DNA of 42,007 nucleotides from Pseudomonadota bacterium (GCA_021323675.1 JAJPKP010000059.1:1-42007); one strand, 5' to 3'. Numbered from the stretch's first letter, positions 17,646 to 27,187 are shown. A program made the numbers and translations. The notes: generated by a model from the sequence alone, not told the origin.

Positions 17646-17651
17646 ATTATA
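17646..17651 (-). promoter_or_regulatory. Consensus -10 box just before the GTG start
   Basis: The minus strand reads TATAATCGAACGTC directly before GTG at 17637. A consensus -10 here would place transcription start at or within a base or two of the start codon. No convincing -35 is seen 17 bases upstream (GCCGCA), so strength is uncertain. Confidence 0.45.
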
Positions 17652-17660
17652 ACCTATTAG

Positions 17661-18692
17661 CTATGGTGTGCGGCGAGAGCCTGTCGGGTGGCCGGATGCG
17701 CGAATTTTGCTCGCCGTCGCGATGGCTCGTTTGTGCTCATTGAACGTTTTGGAAAAGACATGAGTTCCGTCATCGCGCGCCACGAAATACAAAAAATCCG
17801 TCCGCGCGGGATATAACGCCGCTTCGATAGAGTTCAAACCCGGGTTTGCAATCGGTCCCGGCGGCAGTCCGGCTCTTTCGTAGGTGTTGAATGCGCTCGC
17901 GGTTCTCACCGCGATCGCCGGTCTATCGACGGTTCCGTCGAGACTATACTCAGCGGTCGGATCGGATTGAAGCGGCATTCCAAGCCGCAGCCGATTGTAA
18001 AAGACTCCCGCGATTAGCGGCCGCTCCCCAGGCACCTTGGCCTCCTTTTCGACGATCGATGCCATCGTAACCATCTGCCGCGCCGTCAGACCCATCTCGA
18101 ACATCCGCTGCTCCACCTGCGGGGTCAGCACCCGAAAGAATCTCGTGAGCATCGCGAGCAGGATGTCATCTGAGGTCGCGCGCGGTGAGAATCGATAGGT
18201 TGCCGGAAACAGATAGCCCTCTGCGCCAAGTGGCATAAGTCCGAGCGCCCGCACCAGGGAGCCATGGCGGGCGGCTTCTTCGAAATTGCCCTGGCAAACC
18301 AGCCCGGCAGCCTCCAGCCGTTCGGCAATCTGATGGACCGTCAGGCCCTCGGGTATCACGACAGTAATCACCTTGAAATCGCCGGCGACAAGGTGATGCA
18401 TCACCTCGGCAATGCGCTCGCCGCCCTTGAACTCGTAGTCGCCCGGCTTGATTCGGCGCGCATCACCGGTGAACTGGCCGTATAGCAGCATCGCGGTCGC
18501 GCTTCTGACGATTCCTGCGGCGGCAAGCTGATGGGCGACGGCGCGGAAGGACTCTCCTTTTTCGATGGTGATCTCGCGAGGAGCGGGAAGAATCTTGCCC
18601 GGAGCGACCCAATAGAAATGGTAGGCCGTCACTGCGCCCGCTATCGCAACCAACAGTGCGATCAGGAGGGCAAGTTTCGCGGGTGTTCGCAT
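17661..18692 (-). CDS. mltG: Endolytic murein transglycosylase MltG (YceG family)
   Basis: Cleaves nascent glycan strands near the inner membrane and so sets glycan length. One N-terminal helix (residues 7-28) anchors the protein; a LysM-like subdomain follows (ITIEKGESFRAVAHQL). The catalytic domain contains ASIVEKEAKVPGERP with E215 equivalent to the E. coli catalytic Glu218, plus GVFYNRLRLGMPLQSDPT and GLPPGPIANPGLNSIEAALYP. At 343 residues it is of normal length. It lies 39 bases after ruvX, a common pairing in bacteria. No clear ribosome binding site is seen at the ATG. Confidence 0.95.
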   Translation of the reverse strand: MRTPAKLALLIALLVAIAGAVTAYHFYWVAPGKILPAPREITIEKGESFRAVAHQLAAAGIVRSATAMLLYGQFTGDARRIKPGDYEFKGGERIAEVMHHLVAGDFKVITVVIPEGLTVHQIAERLEAAGLVCQGNFEEAARHGSLVRALGLMPLGAEGYLFPATYRFSPRATSDDILLAMLTRFFRVLTPQVEQRMFEMGLTARQMVTMASIVEKEAKVPGERPLIAGVFYNRLRLGMPLQSDPTAEYSLDGTVDRPAIAVRTASAFNTYERAGLPPGPIANPGLNSIEAALYPARTDFLYFVARDDGTHVFSKTFNEHKRAIATASKIRASGHPTGSRRTP

Positions 18693-18731
18693 TAGAATGC
18701 TGGTGCAATTCGTAGAGTTTTGGGATGAATA

Positions 18732-19145
18732 CTACGAGTCGCGATGCGCCGCGAGCCATTCCTCCAGGATTATCGTCGCGGCTACAGCATCGACAGCGCC
18801 GCGTTTGCGCCTGAGCCGGGTCTGGCCAGCCAGCCGTTCGCGCGCCTCGAAACTGGTCAGACGCTCATCGGCGTAATCGACGGGCAATCGCAGATGCTCC
18901 CCGACCTTCGCTCCGAAGCTGCGCGCCGCGCGGGCCGATGGTCCCTCGGTGCCATCCATGTTGAGCGGCAACCCGACCACGATTTGGGTTACTCCTCGCG
19001 ACTCGATTCGCGCCGCAATGTGGCTGAGGTCGCGTTCCATCGAGACGCGTTCGAAGGTGCCTAGCGGATAGGCAGCCGAATTCGCAGACTCGGCGATCGC
19101 CAGGCCAATTCGGCGTTTTCCAAAATCGACAGCAAGAATAGCCAT
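18732..19145 (-). CDS. ruvX: Putative pre-16S rRNA nuclease / Holliday junction resolvase-like protein RuvX (YqgF)
   Basis: RNase H-fold protein of 137 residues, close to the E. coli length. Motifs are AVDFGKRRIGLA at the N-terminus (catalytic Asp), IVVGLPLNMDGTEG, VDYADERLTSFEARE and the C-terminal Asp in VDAVAATIILEEWL. The family processes the 5' end of pre-16S rRNA in E. coli and was first proposed to resolve Holliday junctions. I chose ATG at 19145 because the family starts directly with the first strand; the frame is open 21 codons further upstream. Probably first gene of the ruvX-mltG unit, transcribed divergently from the M23 peptidase gene. Confidence 0.93.
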   Translation of the reverse strand: MAILAVDFGKRRIGLAIAESANSAAYPLGTFERVSMERDLSHIAARIESRGVTQIVVGLPLNMDGTEGPSARAARSFGAKVGEHLRLPVDYADERLTSFEARERLAGQTRLRRKRGAVDAVAATIILEEWLAAHRDS

Positions 19146-19263
19146 AAGAATGAAGCCATAAATTCTCAAAATGGTCATAAGCGGCAAGCGCTGGAATTTC
19201 CTGTGCAAAGAAATTGCTCTAAGTGGTTGCTTTCATTGAGGAAATCCCTTAACTTGGCGCGCG

Positions 19264-20715
19264 ATGCATTCTCGGGGGAGAAGCAGCGAGGCGCTTTTTC
19301 GTGCCTTGACGGCACTGGTGGTCGGCGTTCTGGCTACGCTTGCGGCCTTGCACCTGTTTATCCGTCCGGAAGCGCAGCCAGCGCCACCGTTGACCGATAA
19401 CCTTCCGGCGGGCCAGACGGACACGCCGACTTTCGAAGTGCCCGAAACCGCCGATCCCGCTCCCGCCTCTATCACGATCAGTTTTACACTCGATCGGACC
19501 GCTCCTGTAAGTGAATATCTCCAAGATGCCGGCATCGACCGAGATGAAGCACGGCGGTGGGGATTTGTCTTTCAAAGCGTGGCGGCAACACGGCTGCTTT
19601 CTCGCGATCATCCTCTGACGCTGTATAAAGATCCCGAAACGGGAGAACTGCGCGGGCTCAAGTACGATATCGATCTGAAGACCAGTGTGACGGTCGCCAA
19701 CCTTGGCAACATGGTCATCAAGGCCGCCACCCAGCCCATCGAATACTATATCAAGCCGGTGCAGATGGCGTTCGAGGTCAAAGAGGACTTCAAACGCACG
19801 GCGGCGCGCCATGGTGTTCCGTCCCCGATTGTCGAATCGCTGCTCGATGCGTTCAGCGATCGCCATGCGCTGGAGCAATTGAAGCCGGGGTCCGGCGTCA
19901 AGCTCATCTACCAGGAGAAGATCAGCCGCGACGGGACTTACCATCTGGTTGGCGACGTCGAGGCTGCGCAAATTCGTTTCGGGTCACGTACGCTAAGCGC
20001 ATTCGCCTTTCGCGATGAGCACGGCACCGCGCATCTGTATGACGAGCACGGACACGCGCTCGGGCCGCAATTCCTGCGTTTTCCGCTCAATTTCAAGTAC
20101 ATTTCGTCCGGGTTCACTTTCCACCGCTACCATCCGCTGCTTCACACCTATCGTCCGCACGTCGGAGTCGATCTCGTTGCGCAATATGGCACGCCGGTAA
20201 AGGCGGTCGCCGACGGCCGGGTCGAGCAGGCGGGATGGGCGGGCGAGCTCGGCAACGCCATTCGCATCGAGCATCAGCGCGGCATGGTCAGCATCTACGG
20301 GCATCTGTCCCGAATCAGTCCGGACGTCCATCCGGATGCGTGGGTTCACATGGGCCAGGTTATCGGATGGGTTGGATCGACCGGACTGTCGACTGGTCCC
20401 CATCTGCATTTCGCTCTCGAAAAAGAGGGCAACTATGTCAACCCGCTGACCGAGAAGATTGGTGTTAATCATCAGGTTTCGCCGCGGATGCGCGCGTTGT
20501 TCGACAATCTTCGCCAGCGCTATGAGATGGCGCTTGCCAAGCTCCCGGACTTCGGCGGACACTTCGCTCCCGTAGCGGGACGCGAACACGAAGCGCACTC
20601 GAACGGGTACCATCTCACACTCGGCCGGTCGCGCCGTCATAGCAGGCGAGCTTCACTTCGCCAGACCAGCGACTCTACGCCGTCCGCTTCAGGTGCGGAC
20701 GAAGGCGCGATGTAG
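19264..20715 (+). CDS. M23 family metallopeptidase (LytM-type murein endopeptidase)
   Basis: An N-terminal membrane helix (about 12-31) and a Pro-rich stretch precede an N-terminal domain (DAGIDRDEARRWGFVFQSVA and following) like that of MepM/NlpD-type envelope peptidases. The catalytic M23 domain has H299-x3-D303 (HVGVDL), H347 in SIYGHLS and H380-L-H382 (GPHLHF), all zinc ligands or catalytic residues of active enzymes, so it should cut peptide cross-links in peptidoglycan. After residue 400 there is a helix and a basic, likely disordered tail. It is divergent from ruvX across a 118-base A/T-rich gap. No Shine-Dalgarno sequence is evident. Likely partner functions nearby are MltG and DacA. 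Confidence 0.92.
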   Translation: MHSRGRSSEALFRALTALVVGVLATLAALHLFIRPEAQPAPPLTDNLPAGQTDTPTFEVPETADPAPASITISFTLDRTAPVSEYLQDAGIDRDEARRWGFVFQSVAATRLLSRDHPLTLYKDPETGELRGLKYDIDLKTSVTVANLGNMVIKAATQPIEYYIKPVQMAFEVKEDFKRTAARHGVPSPIVESLLDAFSDRHALEQLKPGSGVKLIYQEKISRDGTYHLVGDVEAAQIRFGSRTLSAFAFRDEHGTAHLYDEHGHALGPQFLRFPLNFKYISSGFTFHRYHPLLHTYRPHVGVDLVAQYGTPVKAVADGRVEQAGWAGELGNAIRIEHQRGMVSIYGHLSRISPDVHPDAWVHMGQVIGWVGSTGLSTGPHLHFALEKEGNYVNPLTEKIGVNHQVSPRMRALFDNLRQRYEMALAKLPDFGGHFAPVAGREHEAHSNGYHLTLGRSRRHSRRASLRQTSDSTPSASGADEGAM

Positions 20716-20892
20716 CCCGCGCCCGCGTTCGGGTTCCGCCCAGCTTTTCCATCGAAGATCATTGCCCGCGTTGTCGCCGTGCTTTACCGCGGTGATCGGG
20801 TGTGCCGGAGGCATCTGCCAGGCCGCAGCGTGTGGAAATTCGGGCCGCCGTCTCTTCCGTATTTTCCGCAAACCTGATTTCTTCACTCCCCC

Positions 20893-21735
20893 ATGCGCCG
20901 CGATATCGATACCGACTTCTTTGCTCCACCCCGGCCGCGCATCTTCGGACATCGCGGTGCGGCCGGAGAATTTCCCGAGAACACGACGGCTTCGTTCGAG
21001 CGAGCGGTGCGCGCCGGCGCGATCTATCTTGAACTCGACGTGCATATGACCCGCGACGGCGAGGTTGTCGTATCTCACGACGGCAACCTCGCCCGAACCT
21101 GCGGCCGCGACGAGTGCATCCGCGACATGACGTGGGCGGAGCTCCAGACCGCCGACGCGGGCTACCTGTTCACGACCGATGGCGGGGAAACGTTTCCGTT
21201 TCGTGGCAGGGCGATCCGCGTTCCGCGCCTGATCGATGTGCTCGGTTCGTTTCTGGGCGTCAACTACGTAATCGAGATCAAGCAGACGGAGCCGAGCGTG
21301 GTGCCGGCGCTGATGGGGGTGATCGATGCAACCGCGATGCGCCGGCGCGTGCTGATCGCCTCGGAGAACGATCGGGTAGTTGAAGAAGTTCGCAACCTGG
21401 TTCCGCAAATTCCCACCAATTTTCCATACAGCGAAGTCGCCGAATTTCTGCAGGCGATGGCCGGCAACCGTCCCGGCTATCGGCCGCGCGGCGACGCTCT
21501 GCAAATTCCCCCTGAATATGAAGGCTGGAAGCTGGTGTCCCCCGAGACCGTCGATTTTGCCCATCGCCTCGGTATCGAGGTCCATGCATGGACCGTGAAC
21601 GACGAAAGCGAGATGAACCAGCTTCTCGACTGCGGGGTTGACGGTCTCTTCACCGATTTTCCGGCCCGCGCGCTGGCGCTGACTCGCGCCCGCCGCGTGA
21701 AAGAACAGGGCGGCGGGACTCGAAGGACGAGATGA
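20893..21735 (+). CDS. Glycerophosphodiester phosphodiesterase
   Basis: Hydrolyses glycerophosphodiesters to glycerol-3-phosphate and an alcohol. The GDPD signature is clear: GHRGAAGEFPENT with H20, R21, E29 and N30, then YLELDVHMTRDGEVVVSHD carrying the metal ligands and the second histidine, YVIEIKQ, and the C-terminal VHAWTVNDESEMNQLLDCGVDGLFTDFP. At 280 residues it is a stand-alone cytosolic enzyme of UgpQ type; no signal peptide is present. It lies 177 bases after the M23 gene, and those bases hold no gene. An intrinsic terminator follows at 21742-21782. Confidence 0.93.
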   Translation: MRRDIDTDFFAPPRPRIFGHRGAAGEFPENTTASFERAVRAGAIYLELDVHMTRDGEVVVSHDGNLARTCGRDECIRDMTWAELQTADAGYLFTTDGGETFPFRGRAIRVPRLIDVLGSFLGVNYVIEIKQTEPSVVPALMGVIDATAMRRRVLIASENDRVVEEVRNLVPQIPTNFPYSEVAEFLQAMAGNRPGYRPRGDALQIPPEYEGWKLVSPETVDFAHRLGIEVHAWTVNDESEMNQLLDCGVDGLFTDFPARALALTRARRVKEQGGGTRRTR

Positions 21736-21741
21736 AACGGA

Positions 21742-21782
21742 GCGGCGGCTCCGATATCGGAGTCGCCGCCCCGCTGTTTTTT
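21742..21782 (+). terminator. Rho-independent terminator of the glycerophosphodiesterase gene
   Basis: A 14-bp stem (21742-21769, one G-T pair) built around the self-complementary core CTCCGATATCGGAG, followed within eight bases by six T residues (21777-21782). It separates two convergent genes. Confidence 0.8.
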
Positions 21783-21794
21783 CGACGATCCCGC

Positions 21795-23768
21795 TTAGTC
21801 GCGCGAATGCTCGTGTTGATGGAAGTTGAACATATCCATCAGATCGCCGATAGCTGGCTGGTTGAGCGGAACGTACGGATTGCTCGCCGACGAGACCGGA
21901 TTAGGCAGGTTGTCGCGGCTGAAGCTCGAAATCCGCGGCAGGCCCCAGTTGAATTCGACAAACTTGTCGAATGACACGTGGTCATAGTAGGTGTGCACCA
22001 CGCGGCCGCCGGTCGAAAAGCGCGAGACCACCAGAAGCGGAATTCGCGACCCGTCGCCGAAGAAATCGATCGGCTGGACGTAGCCCGAATCCCAGTATCC
22101 GCCGCCTTCATCGACCGTGATCATGATCGCGGTGTCTTCCCATACCTTCGGATTTGCCTGCGCCATCTCGATGATCTTCTGGCAGAAGCCCTCGAACAGT
22201 CCGAACTTCGATGAAGCCGGATGCCCGTCCAGATAGCCGTCGGGCTTCACGATCGAAACCGCCGGCAGCGTGTCGTTCTGGATGTCGGAGTACAGATCCT
22301 GGATGTCCTTGTTGTTGGCGCGCAGAGCCGGATTGGTCATGATCTGCGTGGAGTAAAGGAACGGGTTGCAGATGTTGCAGAAGCTGCCGTTCTCTCCGTC
22401 CTCCTTGCCGCCGTCCCATCCCTCGCCGTAGTACCTCCATGAGACATGATGCTGCGCGAGCACCAGACCGAGGTTGTTCTGCCGGGTGGGAGGGATGGTG
22501 AACTGGGTCGGTCCGAGCGGTGCCGGCGTCCCGTCGCCCAGGTAGCCGGGGTTATAGTTGTTGACGAGGTAGTAGGCGTTCGTGAGGCAGTCGCCATTGC
22601 GGAACGGGTGGTAGGGGAGAGAATTCAGGTACGCCATAATCGGCGCGACGCCTGGCTGATTCTGATCGGAGCAGTCGACGTACGATCCGCCTCCTCCCGT
22701 TGTCGTGCTGCCATATCCGTCCTGGGTGTAGAAGTTGTTGGTGCCAGGCTGCGGATTGGGATTTTCGATTTGTCCCGGCGGAGGAGTCGCGGGATTGCCG
22801 TTGCTGTCCGCGTAGTACACAAGGCTGCCGAAACCGATAATCAGGTGGTTGGCGCCGGTCCCTCCCATCACCGCCTGATGATAGTTGTCCGAGAGCGCGT
22901 ACTGCTTCGCTAACTGCGTGAAGTAGGGAACGTCTCCTTTGGCGACGTTGTAAAACTCCATCGCGGTCGCGCCCTCTCCGGTCGACTCATCGTTGAACCC
23001 CGCCGGTTGCGGCGCACCGTTGCTGCCCGCTCCCACACTGGTTTCAACCCACGGAAAGAGGTCGCTAAGGCATCCGCTCGGGTTCGCCGGAGTCGATGAA
23101 GCCGCGCTGCAATCGAGCTGCTGCCACATCTGGAAGAACCGATGCACCGGGCTGCTTGCATAGTCGTCGTAGGAAATCGATGCGTGCAGATCTATCGGTC
23201 CGTTGGGCAAATTCGAAGGAAAGCGGGTATCGATCGTCCGGTTCGGAAGCCCCGTTCCGCCGTCGGCCAGGCTGGGGTAGACCGACACCGGAAGCGCCGG
23301 TTCGACCATCTCGGCCAATTGCGCGGTAGCGAACGGCGGATTGGTCGGCGCGCCGTCGGTGTTGATGTCCGGAAGCGTCGAGTACGGCGCCGTCTTTGTC
23401 GGGCTCGGCGAGTACACGGTGGTGTCGCTCGCTTGCCATTGCTGAGCCTTGCTGAAGTTCGGACCCGGCGTTCCGTCCGCGTTCACGATCCCTTCGGAGA
23501 GAAGATTCCGCACCGTTTGACCCTTTGGCGGTGTGTAGGTGGCGAACAGATGATCGAAGGTCCGGTTCTCTCCGATGATCAGAATCACGTGCTTGATGGG
23601 GGTGCGAGTCTCAGCGCTGTGATCGTCCACGCGCCGTTCGTGTCTCGACCCTGCTGCGGCGGCCCGGCCTTCGGATGCCAGCGCCAGTGGAGGCGTGCTC
23701 TGGCTCGCCAGCATCGTCCCGATCGCAATCGTCGCGATCCACTTCCTGCGTTGCTTGTTTCTCGACAT
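21795..23768 (-). CDS. Secreted phosphoesterase (phospholipase C / acid phosphatase AcpA family)
   Basis: The mature protein opens with IKHVILIIGENRTFDHLFATY, the metal-site signature of the phosphoesterase family that includes phospholipase C and AcpA. Later motifs are the catalytic-core MGGTGANHL, VKPDGYLDGHPAS, IMITVDEGGGYWDSG and YYDHVSF with metal ligands. The N-terminus has consecutive arginines before a hydrophobic core (QRRKWIATIAIG) and a signal cleavage site near LALAS; Tat export is possible. I chose ATG at 23768, which has AAAGGAGAAG eight bases upstream; the frame continues 32 codons further. The 657-residue product probably releases phosphate or alcohols from phospholipids outside the cytoplasm. 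Substrate unknown. Confidence 0.88.
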   Translation of the reverse strand: MSRNKQRRKWIATIAIGTMLASQSTPPLALASEGRAAAAGSRHERRVDDHSAETRTPIKHVILIIGENRTFDHLFATYTPPKGQTVRNLLSEGIVNADGTPGPNFSKAQQWQASDTTVYSPSPTKTAPYSTLPDINTDGAPTNPPFATAQLAEMVEPALPVSVYPSLADGGTGLPNRTIDTRFPSNLPNGPIDLHASISYDDYASSPVHRFFQMWQQLDCSAASSTPANPSGCLSDLFPWVETSVGAGSNGAPQPAGFNDESTGEGATAMEFYNVAKGDVPYFTQLAKQYALSDNYHQAVMGGTGANHLIIGFGSLVYYADSNGNPATPPPGQIENPNPQPGTNNFYTQDGYGSTTTGGGGSYVDCSDQNQPGVAPIMAYLNSLPYHPFRNGDCLTNAYYLVNNYNPGYLGDGTPAPLGPTQFTIPPTRQNNLGLVLAQHHVSWRYYGEGWDGGKEDGENGSFCNICNPFLYSTQIMTNPALRANNKDIQDLYSDIQNDTLPAVSIVKPDGYLDGHPASSKFGLFEGFCQKIIEMAQANPKVWEDTAIMITVDEGGGYWDSGYVQPIDFFGDGSRIPLLVVSRFSTGGRVVHTYYDHVSFDKFVEFNWGLPRISSFSRDNLPNPVSSASNPYVPLNQPAIGDLMDMFNFHQHEHSRD

Positions 23769-24132
23769 TCGGAACTTCTCCTTTCCTCGAGTTAAAGGGA
23801 GTTGCGGATGGAAAACGTCCGCGGGAGCAGGATGCACGAGGGGAGTGAGCGGAATCGCGCACAACTCATTGAAATTATTTTTAACAGATAGTAAAGAGAG
23901 CGGCGCTTCGAGTCAGCAGGCGGGGCTGTCGTGGGCAACGCCGCGCCCAGGCATGCGGTCGCGCTTCGCGAATCAGGGAACCGGGCTGGTTGGCGTTAAT
24001 CGGAGCCTTTTGCGCGACGCCTGGAAATCATTTCCGGGCGATGACGCGCTCGAAAGAAGGTGTGCTTGTGCCACGCCCCTGCAAATAGGAAGATCGATTT
24101 ATCCACGAGTTTCTGGCGATGCGGGAACTGTG
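23769..24132. other. Divergent intergenic region between secreted phosphoesterase and VWFA genes
   Basis: This 364-base gap holds no gene I can support. It contains the Shine-Dalgarno sequence of the phosphoesterase gene and one strongly A/T-rich patch (23866-23896, with ATTATTTTTAAC), the likeliest promoter for the minus-strand gene, although no good -35/-10 pair can be fixed. The plus-strand frame of the VWFA gene is open through the gap, but no signal peptide is found upstream of 24133. Confidence 0.5.
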
Positions 24133-25302
24133 ATGCAAACGAACCGAAAACACCACGCAGTCGGATTGTTCTGGGCGATCGTCGCGACGGCGGCGATTTT
24201 TCTTGCGCCCGGGATTGTTTTGGCCGGCCAGCGCAACGCCCCGCCTCCGTTGGTGATTCCGGGCAATCAAGGCTCGCAGAGCTCGACTCTCGAGCTCCCG
24301 TCGACTCCGGGGAAGCAGGGCGGCGAGCTTGTCATTCCGCCGCCGGCACCGGCGCCGCAGGAAGGACAGGAGCTGACCATTCCATCGCGCGAGCTGCGCG
24401 AGCAGCCGGGCTACGCCCAGGTCACGGTCACCGTGACCGGACCCGACGGCGGCTATGTCACCGGGCTTCAGAAGGACGATTTCAAGCTGTTTCTCGACGG
24501 CCGGCAGCGTCCGATCGAGTTCTTTCGGCAGGACCTGAACACTCCCGTTTCGGTCGGAATCCTGGTCGATACATCCGGCAGTATGCAGTCGAAAATCCCG
24601 CAGGCCCGGCTTGCAATCCTCGATTTTCTCAACGAGCTGAATGCGCGTGATGACGTGTTTCTGTTCGCCTTCTCGAGCCGGCCCTACCTGCTTCAGCCCT
24701 TTACCACCAATCACGTACTGGTCGCGAACAAACTCAAATATCTGGCGGCGAATGGACAGACTTCGCTGTTCGACGTGATCATCGCCGGGCTCAGGATGGT
24801 CACAACCGGACGCTACGACAAGAAGGCGCTCCTGGTGGTTACGGATGGGATGGACAATACGAGCATGTCGCGAGTGGAAGACGTGGTCGCTCTGGCGCGC
24901 AAGATGGGCGTGCTCGTCTATTCGATCGGCATCGGCGATCCAAACGCCGGCGGTGGCGCCAGCATCGCAATCGGCCCCTTTGTCTTAGGCGGCGGATTGA
25001 CCGAACGCGTCGATGCGGAAACGCTTCGCACTCTATCGACCGAGACCGGCGCCAAAACCTACATCATCCGCCAGGTGGGCGATGGCGCGGCGCTTAGAAG
25101 GGCCTGCGAACAGATAAGCCTCGAGCTTCGCGAGCAGTACACCCTGGGATTCGTCGCGCCCGACGCGCACTCCGGAGGGTACCGCAGCGTCCGCGTCGAA
25201 TCGCCAAATCATCCGGACGACACCGTCCGGGTCCGCAAGGGCGTCGAGATCGGAGGGCCGGCGGCGTACGCCTCCGAACCCTACAGCGCTCCGGTTCGCT
25301 AG
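24133..25302 (+). CDS. Secreted VWFA-related protein
   Basis: A 389-residue exported protein. The signal peptide runs from MQTNRKHH to about residue 31 (GIVLAGQ). A Pro-rich stretch then repeats a short L-V-I-P / L-T-I-P element (near 40, 66 and 81). QVTVTVTGPDGGYVTGLQKDDFKLFLDG is the N-terminal beta domain of the VWFA-related acidobacterial family, followed by the VWA domain with D146-T-S148-G-S150, TSLFDVIIAGL and VVTDGMDN. The C-terminus (LREQYTLGFVAPDAHSGGYRSVRV) is also typical of that family. The metal-ion site is intact, so adhesion to a protein partner outside the cytoplasm is likely. The start was placed at the signal peptide. Confidence 0.85.
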   Translation: MQTNRKHHAVGLFWAIVATAAIFLAPGIVLAGQRNAPPPLVIPGNQGSQSSTLELPSTPGKQGGELVIPPPAPAPQEGQELTIPSRELREQPGYAQVTVTVTGPDGGYVTGLQKDDFKLFLDGRQRPIEFFRQDLNTPVSVGILVDTSGSMQSKIPQARLAILDFLNELNARDDVFLFAFSSRPYLLQPFTTNHVLVANKLKYLAANGQTSLFDVIIAGLRMVTTGRYDKKALLVVTDGMDNTSMSRVEDVVALARKMGVLVYSIGIGDPNAGGGASIAIGPFVLGGGLTERVDAETLRTLSTETGAKTYIIRQVGDGAALRRACEQISLELREQYTLGFVAPDAHSGGYRSVRVESPNHPDDTVRVRKGVEIGGPAAYASEPYSAPVR

Positions 25303-25327
25303 CGCTTTTCTCCGAGTCCCTTTCGGC

Positions 25328-27088
25328 CTACTCGAGCTTGCGTTTCCCGTAGTAGGGCAGGGTCGTCCCCTCCGCTTGCTTCTCTTCCGCGGCTTCTTCC
25401 TTACGCGGCCGTGATGACGCCGCGCTGTAGAGCGCGAGAGTGCCTGGCTCGATTATGTCCGGATCGGTGACGATATTGACGCACGCGACGCGGCCGCATC
25501 CCAGCGCCCGCTTCATCGCGGGTGCGATGTCCTCGACGCGCTCGACCAGTTCTCCGTGCGCGCCGAGTCCTTCCGCGGCGCGCTCGTAGTGCACCATGCC
25601 GAGTTCGGTCGCCATATGCCGTCCTTTGCCCCACATCAATTCCTGCCCGTGCTTCGACATCCCCCATTGCTTGTCGTTGTTGACGACCACCGTGATCGGC
25701 AGATTGTTTTTGGCGGCGGTATGAAACTCCGCGAAGTTAAGCCCGACCGAACCGTCGCCGATGATGCAGAACACCTGGCGATCGGGATGAGCGGCTTTTG
25801 CGGCAAGCGCAAACGGGATGCCTACGCCGAGGCATCCGAGGTAGCCGTGGCTTAGAAAGCGGCCGGGATGGCGCGCTGTCCACGCCCCTCCCATCCAGGC
25901 CGCGGTCTCACCTCCGTCGGCGGTGACGATCGCCTCGGGATCGAGCAGATTGGCGATCTCATGCGCCATCCGCGCGGGATGAATCGGGCCGGTTGCGGAT
26001 TTAAGGGCGTCTTGAAAACGGCTTCGTCCGGCATGACGAATCGCGCCGAGCCGTTCGCGCCATTCACGATGCTCATCGAACTTGACGCCTTTGGCGGCTT
26101 CGATCGCGTCGCGCAGGAACTCGCGGCAATCTGAGACGACGCCGAGTTCGATGCCGCGATTGCGGCCGATTTCTTCCGGCTCGATATCCACCTGCACCAC
26201 ATTCGCATCCGCCGGAATCACCGAGTTGCGTCCTCCGGTGAACAGGCCGATTCGCGTGCCGAGCAGGAGAACCAGATCGGCGCTGCCGCCGTTTTTGGCA
26301 TGAATGGCGGGATGAATCGCGCCAAAGCCGCCGAAGCAAAGGTCGTGATCTTCCGGAATAGAACCGCGAGCCTTTGAGTTGGCCATTACCGGCGTATGGG
26401 TCAATTCGGCGAACTGCACCAGTTCCCTGGCAGCCTGCGAAAACCATACGCCGCCGCCGGCGAGTATCGCCGGGCGCTTCGCTTCCTTGAGCCAGTCGAG
26501 TGCCTGGCGCAACGCGGCGCGCGAGGGGGAGGGAGCGGTCTTTGGCCGGTAATTCTCAGGGAAGGCAACCGATGCCTCGTCGACGCGCGCAAAGAGCACA
26601 TCGATCGGCAATTCGAGAAAAACCGGTCCCGGCCGCCCCGACACCGCGTAGCGAAAAGCGGCCGCGACATACTCGGGAATTCGATCGGTATGGGTAACCG
26701 AACGCGCCCACTTGGTGATCGGACGCATCAGGCCCATCTGGTCCACCGCCTGCAGCGGCAAGCGGTCATCGTCGGAGAGCGGACTGCGCCCCCCGATCAG
26801 CACCATCGGAATCGAATCCATGAAGGCATTTGCGACGCCCGTAACCGCATCCGTAACGCCCGGACCGGCGGTTACCAGCGCCACACCGGGACGCCCGGTC
26901 GTTCGCGCCCATCCGTCGGCCATGTGCGCCGCAGCCTGTTCGTGGCGCGTGTCGATTACCCGGAAGTTATGGCGCATGCAGGCCGCGTAGATCGCGTCCA
27001 GATGTCCGCCGTGAAGGGTGAAAATTTCGTGCACGCCCTCGCGCTCGAGAGCGCGAACCACCATTTCGCCGCCATCGATCTTGGCCAC
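25328..27088 (-). CDS. Thiamine pyrophosphate-dependent enzyme of the acetolactate synthase superfamily
   Basis: A three-domain TPP enzyme of 586 residues. The N-terminal domain carries the catalytic Glu in RHEQAAAHMADGWAR; the TPP-binding motif GDGSVGLNFAEFHTAAKNN with a following NND lies in the C-terminal third. Resemblance to acetolactate synthase is general, and no regulatory subunit or other branched-chain gene is nearby, so a catabolic lyase or decarboxylase such as 2-hydroxyacyl-CoA lyase is equally possible. The C-terminus is Glu/Lys-rich (RPRKEEAAEEKQAEG). It starts at GTG behind an unusually long Shine-Dalgarno match (GGAGGTGATC). It is downstream of the efflux genes, separated by 133 bases with a perfect palindrome. 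Confidence 0.85.
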   Translation of the reverse strand: MAKIDGGEMVVRALEREGVHEIFTLHGGHLDAIYAACMRHNFRVIDTRHEQAAAHMADGWARTTGRPGVALVTAGPGVTDAVTGVANAFMDSIPMVLIGGRSPLSDDDRLPLQAVDQMGLMRPITKWARSVTHTDRIPEYVAAAFRYAVSGRPGPVFLELPIDVLFARVDEASVAFPENYRPKTAPSPSRAALRQALDWLKEAKRPAILAGGGVWFSQAARELVQFAELTHTPVMANSKARGSIPEDHDLCFGGFGAIHPAIHAKNGGSADLVLLLGTRIGLFTGGRNSVIPADANVVQVDIEPEEIGRNRGIELGVVSDCREFLRDAIEAAKGVKFDEHREWRERLGAIRHAGRSRFQDALKSATGPIHPARMAHEIANLLDPEAIVTADGGETAAWMGGAWTARHPGRFLSHGYLGCLGVGIPFALAAKAAHPDRQVFCIIGDGSVGLNFAEFHTAAKNNLPITVVVNNDKQWGMSKHGQELMWGKGRHMATELGMVHYERAAEGLGAHGELVERVEDIAPAMKRALGCGRVACVNIVTDPDIIEPGTLALYSAASSRPRKEEAAEEKQAEGTTLPYYGKRKLE

Positions 27089-27187
27089 GCGTGATCACCT
27101 CCGATGCTTACGCGAAGATTGTAGGTCCGCCAGGTCGCAATCGGCAAACCGCCTCGAAAGGGGGCGGCCAAAGCCGCAAGACTGGTC

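Noticed and set aside
20716..20892. Possible small gene between the M23 peptidase and the glycerophosphodiesterase
   Set aside because: No frame with a ribosome binding site; the open frame entering here is a shadow of the downstream gene.
23695..24132. N-terminal extension of the VWFA protein to 23695
   Set aside because: The added 146 codons overlap the phosphoesterase start and signal peptide on the other strand; a good signal peptide begins at 24133.
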